64,000 bases of DNA from CAVYUC01 sp963783085 (lineage in GTDB: Bacteria > Bacteroidota > Bacteroidia > Bacteroidales > Prolixibacteraceae). The notes under the pieces are model-generated. The model made no database searches. It had not been told where the DNA came from and saw only the letters and a program-made list of their open reading frames with translations. Positions 44,998 through 53,496 of this stretch are shown one piece after another. The translations under genes were made by a program, and so were the position numbers. Location: the NCBI GenBank assembly GCA_963783085.1, contig CAWAMJ010000016.1:208571-272570 (forward strand), in the 5' to 3' direction. Each line of letters opens with the position of its first letter. Positions within the stretch are counted from its first letter, which is position 1.

Positions 44998-45597
44998 ATG
45001 GCTTTTGAACTCAAAAAATTAGGATACGATTACGCAGCACTGGAACCTCATATTGATGCACGGACCATGGAAATTCATCACGACAAACATCATGCGGGGT
45101 ATACCGGTAAATTGAATGATGCAGTTGAAGGAACTGATTTGGAGGGAAAAAGTATAGTAGAGTTACTTAAGGGAGTATCAAATCTTCCGACGGCAGTACG
45201 AAATAATGGTGGAGGATATTACAATCATAACTTATATTGGGATGTAATCGCTCCCGGAGGTTCGAAGGAACCAGGCGGGGAGTTGTTAGATGCCATAAAT
45301 GATTCATTTGAATCGTTTAAAAATTTTCAGGATGCATTTAACCAGGCCGCTTTAACGCGGTTTGGATCTGGTTGGGCCTGGTTGGTTCTTCAAGAAAAAA
45401 AACTGGTGGTTTCGTCCACGCCCAATCAGGATAATCCGTTAATGGATGTTGCTGAAGTTCAGGGAAAGCCCGTTCTGGGCATCGACGTGTGGGAACATGC
45501 GTATTATCTGAAATATCAGAACCGACGTGCGGATTATGTAAGTGCTTTTTGGAATCTCATCAACTGGGATGAAATCACCAGGCGGTTTAAAGGTTAG
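44998..45597 (+). CDS. Superoxide dismutase, Mn-type residues
   Basis: This is a 199-residue Fe/Mn superoxide dismutase. Ligands are His27 (MEIHHDKHH), His77 (GGGYYNHN), Asp163 and His167 (DVWEHAYY). The outer-sphere glutamine that tunes the metal is Gln144 in TPNQDNP, with Gly at the first-domain position (NNGGG); this is the Mn-enzyme arrangement. It converts superoxide to peroxide and oxygen in the cytoplasm (no signal peptide). It is followed by its own terminator and by a second SOD gene, and is clearly divergent from it, so this is not a recent duplication. The gene is more AT-rich than its neighbour. Confidence 0.93.
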   Translation: MAFELKKLGYDYAALEPHIDARTMEIHHDKHHAGYTGKLNDAVEGTDLEGKSIVELLKGVSNLPTAVRNNGGGYYNHNLYWDVIAPGGSKEPGGELLDAINDSFESFKNFQDAFNQAALTRFGSGWAWLVLQEKKLVVSSTPNQDNPLMDVAEVQGKPVLGIDVWEHAYYLKYQNRRADYVSAFWNLINWDEITRRFKG

Positions 45598-45614
45598 TTG
45601 ATTTTTGGTTTTTT

Positions 45615-45641
45615 CCCCGGGGCAGAGGCTCCGGGGTTTTT
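45615..45641 (+). terminator. Terminator after the Mn-type SOD gene
   Basis: CCCCGG (45615-45620) pairs with CCGGGG (45631-45636) around a 10-nt loop, followed by T5. It separates the two SOD transcripts. Confidence 0.75.
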
Positions 45642-45832
45642 ATTGCTTACTTCTCAAATATTATGTTAATACATGCGTCATTCCCGGCGGTGGGAATCTT
45701 TGACGGAGGTCGTCCCTGAATTATTTATATTCAATTCAAATTATGATTGCCATTAATCTTTTTTGAAATAGAAATGTTCAATCTGAAGAGATAAAAAACT
45801 GAAATTATTCACCTTTAAAAAACATTAAAATC

Positions 45833-46417
45833 ATGGCTTTTCAATTACCGGATTTACCGTACCCAAAAGATGCGCTCGAACCTTATATCAGCGCAAAAAC
45901 CCTCGAATTTCATCACGGAAAACACCATCAGGCTTATGTAAATAAAGTGAACGACCTGGTAAAAGGAACTGAGTTTGAAAATGCTTCGCTCGAGGAAATC
46001 ATAAAAAAAGCCAGCGGCGGCGTTTTTAACAATGGTGCACAAGTTTGGAACCACACCTTTTATTTCGCACAATTCAATTCAGAAGAACATTGCGAAGAGC
46101 CACGCGACGAATTAATGGCAACCCTCGAAGGCAAATTCGGCTCGTTTGATAAATTCAAAGAAGAATTCACCGGCGCTGCCACATCACTATTCGGATCGGG
46201 CTGGACCTGGCTGGTAAAAAATGAAAATGATGAACTCGAAATCATGCAGACTGCCAACGCTGACAATCCCATTCGTGTGGGTAAAAAGCCATTGCTCACC
46301 TGCGACGTCTGGGAACATGCCTATTACCTCGACAAACAAAATGCCCGTCCGAAATACGTGGAGGATTTCTGGAAAATTGTTGACTGGAAAGTGGTATGGG
46401 AACGTTTCGCTGAATAA
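45833..46417 (+). CDS. sodB: Superoxide dismutase, Fe-type residues
   Basis: This is a 194-residue Fe/Mn superoxide dismutase. Ligands are His27 (LEFHHGKHH), His74 (QVWNHTFYF), Asp158 and His162 (DVWEHAYY). Gln70 in NNGAQVWNH and Ala143 in TANAD are the Fe-enzyme pattern, opposite to the upstream SOD. Cytoplasmic. Having a Mn- and an Fe-type enzyme side by side would let the cell keep superoxide protection when iron or manganese is scarce or when oxygen rises (inference). It has its own 235-nt upstream region, which contains an inverted repeat CGTCATTCCC/GGGAATC but no promoter I can assign with confidence. Confidence 0.95.
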   Translation: MAFQLPDLPYPKDALEPYISAKTLEFHHGKHHQAYVNKVNDLVKGTEFENASLEEIIKKASGGVFNNGAQVWNHTFYFAQFNSEEHCEEPRDELMATLEGKFGSFDKFKEEFTGAATSLFGSGWTWLVKNENDELEIMQTANADNPIRVGKKPLLTCDVWEHAYYLDKQNARPKYVEDFWKIVDWKVVWERFAE

Positions 46418-46595
46418 CTTTTCAGGTATCATCGCTGAATATTCACCGGATGAATATTGGTTACAACTCAAGGTCGTCCGGTGGATGTTTTAGTGAAAAG
46501 TTATTTTCCATGATGTGATAACCGGCAATGGACATGAAAACGAAAATTGATTAATTTTACAAGTTGGAAATTCAAAACCTAAATTAAATTCAGAA

Positions 46596-46769
46596 ATGAC
46601 CGTAGAAAAAGTGTTAAAAACGTTACAGGCTGCCGGAAAACCTTTAAAAGCCGGTGAAATTGCAGAAGCTTCAGGATTGGATAAAAAAGAAGTGGATAAA
46701 GCAATGACGGTGCTAAAGGCAGAAGGCAAAATCGTGTCGCCAAAACGATGTTTTTGGGAACCGAATTAA
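46596..46769 (+). CDS. 57-aa winged-helix-like protein
   Basis: This short gene encodes MTVEKVLKTLQAAGKPLKAG followed by EIAEASGLDKKEVDKAMTVL and KAEGKIVSPKRCFWEPN. The pattern (helix, GEIAEASGLDKKEVDKAMTVL recognition helix, then a wing with KIVSPKRCFW) is that of a minimal winged-helix DNA-binding domain, as in several small Bacteroidota proteins annotated only as transcriptional regulators. It has a single Cys. It stands alone between sodB and the xylose transporter, with a strong terminator right after it. Target unknown. Confidence 0.8.
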   Translation: MTVEKVLKTLQAAGKPLKAGEIAEASGLDKKEVDKAMTVLKAEGKIVSPKRCFWEPN

Positions 46770-46772
46770 AAA

Positions 46773-46816
46773 AGAAAGCCGGGAATTCATTCTGAAATTC
46801 CGGCTTTCTTTTTTTT
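46773..46816. terminator. Bidirectional terminator
   Basis: AGAAAGCCGG (46773-46782) pairs with CCGGCTTTCT (46800-46809); inner AATT/AATT pairs extend the stem. T8 follows on the plus strand and a shorter T-run on the minus strand. It serves the winged-helix gene and the convergent xylose transporter gene. Confidence 0.9.
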
Positions 46817-46823
46817 AATTTAA

Positions 46824-48203
46824 TCATTTTTCCCACAACTGTTCCATTTCTTCCAATGTTTTTCCTTTGGTTTCGGGCACCATTTTCCATACAAATAAAA
46901 GTGATAGTACACTCATCAGTCCATAAAATCCGTAAGTAAAACCGCCGCTGAATTCCATCATTGCCGGATAAGTCGATGAAATGAAATAATTGGCAGCCCA
47001 CTGGGCAGCAACTGCTATGGCAACTGCTTTTCCCCTGATTTTGTTAGGGAAGATTTCTGAAATTAATACCCAGGTAATTGGTCCCCACGACATCATAAAC
47101 GAGGCAGTGTAAATAATGATGAAAATCAGAGTGCCGATTCCGATGACCTGCATAAAAGCCAGCGTCGAAATGGCAAACATGCCCAGCGCCATACCGGCAG
47201 AGCCAACAATCAGCAGTGGTTTTCGTCCCCATTTGTCAACCGTGTAAATGGCGACTACTGTAAAAATAACATTCACCAAACCCATAATTACAGTTTGCAT
47301 CAGCGATGCATCTTTTGCGGCGCCCATACTCTCAAATATACGCGGAGCGTAATAAAGGGCGACGTTGATTCCCACAAACTGCTGAAACACAGAAAGGAGA
47401 ATTCCAATGATAATAACCGTCCTTCCAAAAGAAAATAATTTGGCAGACCGGTGGTGGGTAATGCTGCTGTTGATTTCGGCCATAATTAATTTTGCCTGTT
47501 TCTCTCCGTTAATGCGTTTCAGGATTTTTAAAGCTTCTTCTTTACGATTGGTAAGCGAAAGGTACCGCGGAGTTTCAGGAACGAAAAAAAGCAAACCGCC
47601 AAATAACCCGGCCGGAATGGTTTCCGATAAAAACATGCGTCGCCAGCCAATGCTGTTAATCCATTCCAATGATTGTCCGTTTGCAATTCCCCAATTCACA
47701 AAATACACGACCAGCATACCGAAAATAATGGCAAACTGGTTCAGCGAAACCAGCTGGCCGCGTATGTTTGCCGGTGCAATTTCGCCAATGTACATGGGGC
47801 AAACTGCCGAAGCAAGTCCAACGCCGATTCCGCCAATAACCCGGTAAAAATTGAACATGAGCAGCAGTCCAATGGTTGGCTCGCCTTTCTGAAAAAACAG
47901 GAATTCCGGATATCCCGAACCAAGCGCGGAAAGGAGGAATAAAACTGCGGCAAACATTAATGTTTTCTTTCGGCCAAATTTTGAAGCCAGAATTCCTGAC
48001 AACAACCCACCGATGATACAACCAATAAGCGCGCTCGAAATGGTGAGCCCGTGGATTAATGTGCTTAATCCCTGGCTGTTAATTAAATATTCCTGAATTG
48101 ATTTTTCAGCGCCCGAAATTACCGCCGTGTCGTATCCGAAAAGTAATCCCCCGAGAGTCGCAACTACTGTAATGGCGGTAACATACAATCGATTTTGTTT
48201 CAT
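46824..48203 (-). CDS. xylE: Sugar-porter MFS transporter, xylose:H+ symporter type
   Basis: This is a 459-residue, 12-TM sugar porter. It shows the family motifs GRKKTLMFAA after TM2, PETPRYL at the end of TM6, QQFVGINVALYYAP in TM7 (sugar-binding QQxxGxN) and PETKGKTLEEME at the end. Beside xylA and xylB it most likely imports xylose with a proton; arabinose or galactose are possible for the family. A terminator stands between xylA and this gene, so it may be expressed from its own promoter or by readthrough. Confidence 0.9.
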   Translation of the reverse strand: MKQNRLYVTAITVVATLGGLLFGYDTAVISGAEKSIQEYLINSQGLSTLIHGLTISSALIGCIIGGLLSGILASKFGRKKTLMFAAVLFLLSALGSGYPEFLFFQKGEPTIGLLLMFNFYRVIGGIGVGLASAVCPMYIGEIAPANIRGQLVSLNQFAIIFGMLVVYFVNWGIANGQSLEWINSIGWRRMFLSETIPAGLFGGLLFFVPETPRYLSLTNRKEEALKILKRINGEKQAKLIMAEINSSITHHRSAKLFSFGRTVIIIGILLSVFQQFVGINVALYYAPRIFESMGAAKDASLMQTVIMGLVNVIFTVVAIYTVDKWGRKPLLIVGSAGMALGMFAISTLAFMQVIGIGTLIFIIIYTASFMMSWGPITWVLISEIFPNKIRGKAVAIAVAAQWAANYFISSTYPAMMEFSGGFTYGFYGLMSVLSLLFVWKMVPETKGKTLEEMEQLWEK

Positions 48204-48239
48204 TTTGATTGATTTAATTTTCTGATTTTATCACATAAA

Positions 48240-48275
48240 ATAAAAACCCGATTCAAAATTTATTCTGAACCGGGT
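48240..48275 (-). terminator. Terminator between xylA and the xylose transporter gene
   Basis: On the minus strand ACCCGGTTCA (48275-48266) pairs with TGAATCGGGT (48255-48246) around 10 nt, followed by T-rich sequence. It would lower transporter expression relative to xylAB unless the transporter has its own promoter. Confidence 0.8.
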
Positions 48276-48307
48276 ATTTAAATATTATGATTCAGCAATA
48301 ACGGGCA

Positions 48308-49633
48308 TTAAATATACCAGTTGATCATTTGTTCCAACAACTCCTGTTTACCACTGATTTGTTCAGGTTCGCCAACTTCGCGGGCAATTTCGCGAAGGTC
48401 TTCCAGGGAGAGTTTTCCGGCTTCGAATTCGGCGCCTTTGCCGCTGTCGAACGACGAATAGCGGTTTTTCCTGCGTGAAAAATAATCCGAATTGTTCCGA
48501 ATTTTATCAGCAATGACCAATGAGCGGGCAAAAACGTCCATACCGCCAATATGCGCAATAAAAATATCTTCCAAATCGGTGGAGTTTCTTCTGGTTTTTG
48601 CGTCGAAATTTATTCCGCCATTGGTAAATCCGCCTGCCTGCATGATTTCCAGCATCGCTTCGGTAATCTCATAGATACTGGTCGGAAATTCATCAGTGTC
48701 CCAGCCGTTCTGGTAATCACCTTTATTGGCATCGATTGATCCGAGCAAACCGGCATCGGCAGCCATTCTCAGGTCGTGCGCAAAAGTATGGCCGGCAAGC
48801 GTTGCGTGGTTAACTTCAATATTCAGTTTGAAATCGTTTTCCAAACCATTTGCACGCAGAAATCCGATTACTGTCTGGGCGTCGTAATCGTATTGATGTT
48901 TGGTTGGTTCCATCGGTTTTGGTTCAATCAGGTAGGTGCCTTTGAAACCCTGTTTCCGGCCGTAATCGCGTGCCGTCTTCAGGAACTGTCCGAGGTGTTC
49001 CAGTTCGCGTTTGGTGTCGGTGTTGTGCAGGCTCATGTAACCTTCGCGACCGCCCCAGAAAACGTAGTTGGTTCCGCCGAGCGCGATGGTGGCGTCGATG
49101 GCGTTTTTTATCTGAACTGCCACATTTGCCAGCACATTAAAATCAGGATTTGTGGCCGCACCATTCATGTAACGCGGAGCAGAAAACACATTTGCTGTTC
49201 CCCATAGCAGTTTTACTCCGGATGCTTCCTGCTTTTGTTTGGCGATTTCGATCATTTTTTCGAGCCGCTTTTCAATTTCAAATACCGAACCGTCGCCAAC
49301 CACATCGGTATCGTGGAAACAGTAAAACGGAATACCCATTTTTGTAATGAATTCAAAAGCCGCATCCATGCGTTGCTTGTTTGCGTCCATTACATCGGAA
49401 GCGCCGTCCCAGGGAAAAATCTGTGTTCCCGGACCAAACGGATCGCCGCCGGTTCCGCAGAAGGTGTGCCAGTAAGCCACGGCAAAACGCAGGTGCTCTT
49501 TCATTGTTTTTCCTGCTACTGTTTTGTTTTCATCGTACCATTTAAACGCCAGCGGGTTTTTCGAATCCGGACCTTCGTATTTTATCTGGCCGATGCCCGG
49601 AAAATACTCTTTGTTTCCTTTTAAAACTTCCAT
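48308..49633 (-). CDS. xylA: Xylose isomerase
   Basis: This is a 441-residue class II xylose isomerase that converts D-xylose to D-xylulose. The catalytic His107 stands in YCFHDTDVVG; the metal-binding segments are LWGTANVF, YVFWGGREGY, KGTYLIEPKPMEPTKHQYD and LNIEVNHATLAGHTFAHDL. The length agrees with class II enzymes. It is preceded by xylB (104 nt away, same strand), giving a xylB-xylA order, and followed by a terminator. Cytoplasmic, two divalent cations per active site. Confidence 0.98.
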   Translation of the reverse strand: MEVLKGNKEYFPGIGQIKYEGPDSKNPLAFKWYDENKTVAGKTMKEHLRFAVAYWHTFCGTGGDPFGPGTQIFPWDGASDVMDANKQRMDAAFEFITKMGIPFYCFHDTDVVGDGSVFEIEKRLEKMIEIAKQKQEASGVKLLWGTANVFSAPRYMNGAATNPDFNVLANVAVQIKNAIDATIALGGTNYVFWGGREGYMSLHNTDTKRELEHLGQFLKTARDYGRKQGFKGTYLIEPKPMEPTKHQYDYDAQTVIGFLRANGLENDFKLNIEVNHATLAGHTFAHDLRMAADAGLLGSIDANKGDYQNGWDTDEFPTSIYEITEAMLEIMQAGGFTNGGINFDAKTRRNSTDLEDIFIAHIGGMDVFARSLVIADKIRNNSDYFSRRKNRYSSFDSGKGAEFEAGKLSLEDLREIAREVGEPEQISGKQELLEQMINWYI

Positions 49634-49737
49634 GATGATTTATTTTTTATGAGTAAATGATGTATTTTATTGTCGTCGTTATTAGCGCTGCCGGTTGAAA
49701 ATATTTTATGTAGCAGCGATATAATCAGCGCAGTTTC

Positions 49738-51222
49738 CTACCTGATTTCCTTCTCGAGAACTTTTTTCCAGTTTTCATAAGCAGCTTCGTATTCCGCTTT
49801 TTTGGAGTTGTCCGGAACAACCGTTTCGAGTTTGCTGAGGTTGTTAAATGCGTCGCCGAACGATTTATAATATCCCGATCCGACTCCGGCGCCGCGTGCC
49901 GCTCCAATTGAACCATCGGTATTATACAATTCAATCGTGGCACCGGTAATCCCGGCCAGCGTATTTCTGAAAATCGGACTTAGGAACATATTGGCTTTTC
50001 CGGCACGGATAACTGAAGCATGAATCCCGATATTTTTCATAATGTCCATCCCGTATTTAAAGGAGAAGACAATTCCTTCCTGGGCAGCCCGGAACAAGTG
50101 CTTTTTATCGTGCATGTTAAAATTGATACCGTTAAATGCGGAACCGATGTTTTTGTTGTTCAGTACGCGTTCGGCGCCGTTTCCAAATGGCAGAACGGAT
50201 ATTCCACCGGAACCAACCGGCGCCTGAGATGCCAGTTCGTTTATTTCATCATACGAAAGGTTTTCGCCGGCCACCCGTTTCAGCCAGGCATTGAGAATTC
50301 CCGTTCCGTTGATGCAGAGTAAAACACCGAGCCGCGGATTTTCTTTTGAATGATTTACGTGTGCAAATGTATTTACACGCGACTGCTGGTCGTATTTAAT
50401 TTCGTCGCTTACACCGTACACCACTCCCGAAGTGCCTGCTGTGGTAGCAATTTCACCGGGATTTAGTACATTCAGTGAAAGTGCATTATTGGGCTGATCA
50501 CCGGCGCGGTAACTGACTTTTGTTTTCGGTGAGAGTTCGAGTTCTTTTGCTGCTTTTTCTGAAAGTTGCCCCTGGATGGAAAAGGTGGGAACAATATCCG
50601 GAACAATCTCCGGTGAAAACCCGTAGTTTTCGAACAGTAAATCAGCAAGTGAATTTTCCTGAAAGTTCCACATTATTCCTTCGGAAAGACCACTGACCGT
50701 CGTTTGTATTTCGCCCGTCAGCTTCATGGCAATGAAATCGCCAGGCAACATAATTTTGTACACTTTATCATACAAATCCGGTTCATTGTCTTTTACCCAT
50801 TTTAATTTCGAAGCGGTAAAATTTCCCGGAGAATTGAGCAGATTGGTGAGGCAGCGCTGGCCGCCGATTTCTGTAAACGCTTTGTCGCCGATGGAAGCCG
50901 CGCGACTGTCGCACCAGATAATTGACGGCCGGATAACCTGCTGATTTTTGTCAACCATCACCAGGCCGTGCATTTGATAGGAAATGCCGATCGATTCAAT
51001 GTTTTCCGGATTAACCTGCGATTCTTTCCGTACATCGGCAAGCGCCAGTTTCAGGTTTTTCCACCACAATTCGGGCTCCTGTTCTGCCCAGCCTGCCTGG
51101 TGTGCGGTTATTTTCAACTCTTCTTTCGGATGAAATGACGAAGCCACACAATTCCCTGTTTCACCATCAAGTAACGAAACTTTTACAGATGAACTGCCAA
51201 TGTCGAATCCTAATAAGTACAT
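49738..51222 (-). CDS. xylB: Xylulokinase
   Basis: This is a 494-residue FGGY-family kinase that phosphorylates D-xylulose to xylulose 5-phosphate. The N-terminal ATPase segment is LGFDIGSSSVKVSLLDGETG, the substrate contact is YQMHGLVMVD, the catalytic Asp lies in YRAGDQPNNALSLNV, and the C-terminal domain has GGGSGxxxxR-like RAGKANMFLSPIFRNTLAG and DGSIGAARGAGVGSG. It heads the xylose operon, with a promoter and TGTTC-repeat operator upstream and the regulator gene beyond. Confidence 0.95.
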   Translation of the reverse strand: MYLLGFDIGSSSVKVSLLDGETGNCVASSFHPKEELKITAHQAGWAEQEPELWWKNLKLALADVRKESQVNPENIESIGISYQMHGLVMVDKNQQVIRPSIIWCDSRAASIGDKAFTEIGGQRCLTNLLNSPGNFTASKLKWVKDNEPDLYDKVYKIMLPGDFIAMKLTGEIQTTVSGLSEGIMWNFQENSLADLLFENYGFSPEIVPDIVPTFSIQGQLSEKAAKELELSPKTKVSYRAGDQPNNALSLNVLNPGEIATTAGTSGVVYGVSDEIKYDQQSRVNTFAHVNHSKENPRLGVLLCINGTGILNAWLKRVAGENLSYDEINELASQAPVGSGGISVLPFGNGAERVLNNKNIGSAFNGINFNMHDKKHLFRAAQEGIVFSFKYGMDIMKNIGIHASVIRAGKANMFLSPIFRNTLAGITGATIELYNTDGSIGAARGAGVGSGYYKSFGDAFNNLSKLETVVPDNSKKAEYEAAYENWKKVLEKEIR

Positions 51223-51255
51223 GGTTTATAATGTTTTAGTTCTTAATTCCTTTCC

Positions 51256-51310
51256 GAACTGTTCTGTTCTGGTATGTTGGTAAAATTACGCTCAAAAACC
51301 TGCGTTTCAA
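51256..51310 (-). promoter_or_regulatory. xylBA promoter with TGTTC-repeat operator
   Basis: On the minus strand TTG (51310-51308), a 19-nt spacer and TAATTTTA (51288-51281) form a near-consensus promoter. Directly downstream, over the expected transcription start, lies GAACTGTTCTGTTCTG (51256-51271, plus strand), two TGTTC units in tandem. The same core recurs before the regulator gene, so a repressor site is likely. Confidence 0.6.
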
Positions 51311-51403
51311 AATCTGAAAAAGTGTTATAGAACATGTTTTTGGAGATACGTCAGCACTACTTCGTATCCTGTAAATCCTGTTGTTCGGATTTGTCGCGGC
51401 AAA

Positions 51404-52399
51404 TCACAGCGATGAGCGCAGTTTCAGGATTGTTGGTACTTCAAACTGCACCGGTTCACCTGTGGCCACAAATTCAGCCGCTTTTTGTCCCATCAGTTCA
51501 AAGTCGGTGGAAATTACGGAAATACCATTTTTTACGTACTTTTTCATCGGTGTTTCGTTATACGAAATCACACCGGTTTCCCGGCCTGGTTCAAATCCCA
51601 GTTTTTCACATTGATCGAGGAAACTGGCCAGTGTTCTGTCGCTCACCAAAAAATACAGGCCCCCTTTTTTAATTTTGAACTTTTCAACTTCGTAAATTAC
51701 CGAATGCTTTATCTGATTGTCAGCACAAAACTTATTAAAGTAGTCGATGGCAATTTTTGGGTGATAAGTGAACGGCGGATAAATAAATGTAAATTCCCGG
51801 TACTTTTTTATTTCCTGAAGGTGTTCCTCCAGGCAACGGTAAACCGCTTCGCCAAAGTTCTGGTAAACCGCCGATTGGTTTTCCGTTGAATGTATTCTCC
51901 AGTCGATTACAAGCAGTTGATCGGCAGGGATTTTACGAACGATTCCGGCCACTTTCTGATGATCGAAATTCATGATAACATACTTGCTGTATTTGCCGAG
52001 GCTTTCCAGAATTATTTTTTCAAACACACCGATGTTATAATGATGAAAATGTAAATCGACGCTGATGTTTTTTGGCAGATACTTCAGGAACGAACCATAA
52101 AGCACTTCTTTGTATGCTTTAAAAGTGTCGAGGAAAAGAAAAACCCTTGTTATTTTTTTGGTTACAAAATAGCCGCGGTTTGGCACCGATTCCACCACGC
52201 CCCGTTTTTTAAGTTCAGCGTAAGCTTTAAAAACAGTGTCGCGCGAGAGGTTGCATTCTTTCATAATCTGATTAACCGACGGCAGCATTTCGCCCTGTTT
52301 TAACTCATTCTGGCTGATGGAATCGATAATCGCATCAACCAGTTGCTGAAATTTTAACACATTTGAATTATTATCAACCGTAAATTTGAATTTGCTCAT
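51404..52399 (-). CDS. GntR-family regulator with LacI-like sensor domain (probable xylose regulator)
   Basis: This is a 331-residue regulator. Residues 1-75 are a GntR winged helix (SVNQIMKECNLSRDTVFKAY, then ELKKRGVVESVPNRGYFV). The rest resembles a periplasmic-binding-protein-like sugar sensor (VIMNFDHQKVAGIVRKIP, GRETGVISYNETPMKKYVKN, GQKAAEFVATGE). This architecture (GntR DNA-binding plus LacI-type sensor) is used for arabinose and related pentoses in several phyla. The gene lies 181 nt upstream of xylB on the same strand and shares an operator with it, so it probably represses itself and the xylose genes until xylose or a derivative binds. Confidence 0.88.
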   Translation of the reverse strand: MSKFKFTVDNNSNVLKFQQLVDAIIDSISQNELKQGEMLPSVNQIMKECNLSRDTVFKAYAELKKRGVVESVPNRGYFVTKKITRVFLFLDTFKAYKEVLYGSFLKYLPKNISVDLHFHHYNIGVFEKIILESLGKYSKYVIMNFDHQKVAGIVRKIPADQLLVIDWRIHSTENQSAVYQNFGEAVYRCLEEHLQEIKKYREFTFIYPPFTYHPKIAIDYFNKFCADNQIKHSVIYEVEKFKIKKGGLYFLVSDRTLASFLDQCEKLGFEPGRETGVISYNETPMKKYVKNGISVISTDFELMGQKAAEFVATGEPVQFEVPTILKLRSSL

Positions 52400-52424
52400 T
52401 TTTTAGCCGCTTTAACAGGACGCC

Positions 52425-52452
52425 AACTGTTCTGTTCTGTTCTACAAAACTA
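52425..52452 (-). promoter_or_regulatory. Regulator promoter with TGTTC-repeat operator
   Basis: AACTGTTCTGTTCTG at 52425-52439 continues to TTCT at 52443, giving three TGTTC units. On the minus strand the -7 box TAGTTTTG (52452-52445) abuts it. The core is identical to the site before xylB, which points to autoregulation. Confidence 0.55.
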
Positions 52453-52515
52453 AAAATAATCTTCAAATCTGGGTGTACGACAAATTCTATATTACGTGTC
52501 TACGGGAAAACGAAT

Positions 52516-52650
52516 TTTTTACACCGTGGCTTCAGCCTGGTGAACAGAAACGGCCAAAAACGAAAGGGCTTCAGCCATTAAAGGGATTAAATGCTAAAGC
52601 CACAAAAAACGCCAAGAGATAACCACCGGGCTAAAGCGCCGGTGTAAAAA
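52516..52650. repeat. Nested imperfect palindromes of the GGCTTTAGCC family
   Basis: Outer arms TTTTTACACCG...GGCTTCAGCC (52516-52538) and its inverse CACCGGGCTAAAGC...GGTGTAAAAA (52623-52650) bracket inner copies GGGCTTCAGCCATTAA (52566-52581) and ATGCTAAAGCC (52591-52601). The core is itself palindromic and recurs at 62 kb. The rest of the 500-nt gap (52400-52899) shows the operator above and nothing else. Confidence 0.6.
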
Positions 52651-52899
52651 GGATGAAAAGCTTTGTACCGCGCCATAAATCGTGGAATTTGTCGTACATC
52701 CTGTAGTTGCAGACAATAGAATGGATGAAATAACGTTTGAAGAAAAAGGATAGAGGGAAGTTAATTTCTTAGTGGTTAAGTTTGGTCAGCAATTCCTTTA
52801 ACTTCGCCTTTATCCTTTTTCGTTTTAAAAATAGGAATAACTTCAACAAAATCAAAAATCAATTCATAACTTTCGGTTTTAATAAAAAACATTGATGTT

Positions 52900-53472
52900 A
52901 TGTTGCGTGATTTAATCATTAAAAACCGCAGTTACCGCAGGTTTGATGAATCAGTAAAGATTAATGAAGCCCAAATTAAGAAGTGGATTGAACTGGCCCG
53001 GTTTTCGCCAAGCGCCCGAAACATACAGTCGCTGAAATACCTGATTTGCACCGATGAAGCAATGAACGGGCAAATCTTTCAGCAGTTGGGATGGGCCGGT
53101 TACCTGACCTACTGGAAAGGACCTGAAGAAGGTGAAAGACCGGTGGCTTACATTGTAGTGATGCACGATAATTCAATAACGGAAAATTATGCCTGCGACG
53201 ACGGTATTGCCATGCAGAGCATTTTGCTGGGTGCGGTTGAAGATGGATTTGGCGGTTGTATTATCGGAACGGTTAATAAAGGGAAGCTGGCAAAAATTCT
53301 ACAACTGCCGGGGCACCTGCCGGTTTTGTGGGTAATTGCTTTGGGGAAACCTGCAGAAAAAATAGAGCTCGAAACTACTGTGGAAAATAATATAAAATAC
53401 TGGCGTGGCGAAGACGGCACACATCATGTACCCAAACGGCCATTGGGAGAAATCATTTACAAGTCTGTTTGA
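52900..53472 (+). CDS. Nitroreductase-family protein
   Basis: This is a 190-residue FMN-binding nitroreductase-like protein. The N-terminus (IKNRSYRRFDESVKINEAQI, then KKWIELARFSPSARNIQSLK) carries the phosphate-binding NRSYRRF and ARFSPSARNIQ segments, and the middle DDGIAMQSILLGAVEDGFGG is the usual helix and glycine pair. These enzymes reduce nitro groups, quinones or flavins with NAD(P)H; some bind cofactors for dehalogenation. The ligand here cannot be told. Single gene with convergent proline dehydrogenase downstream. Confidence 0.9.
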   Translation: MLRDLIIKNRSYRRFDESVKINEAQIKKWIELARFSPSARNIQSLKYLICTDEAMNGQIFQQLGWAGYLTYWKGPEEGERPVAYIVVMHDNSITENYACDDGIAMQSILLGAVEDGFGGCIIGTVNKGKLAKILQLPGHLPVLWVIALGKPAEKIELETTVENNIKYWRGEDGTHHVPKRPLGEIIYKSV

Positions 53473-53496
53473 TTTTTTGGAAAAACGAATTGCATA

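Noticed and set aside
49634..49737. Possible regulatory element between xylB and xylA
   Set aside because: The gap has a weak GCGCTG/CAGCG inverted pair but no T-run, operator core or promoter match.
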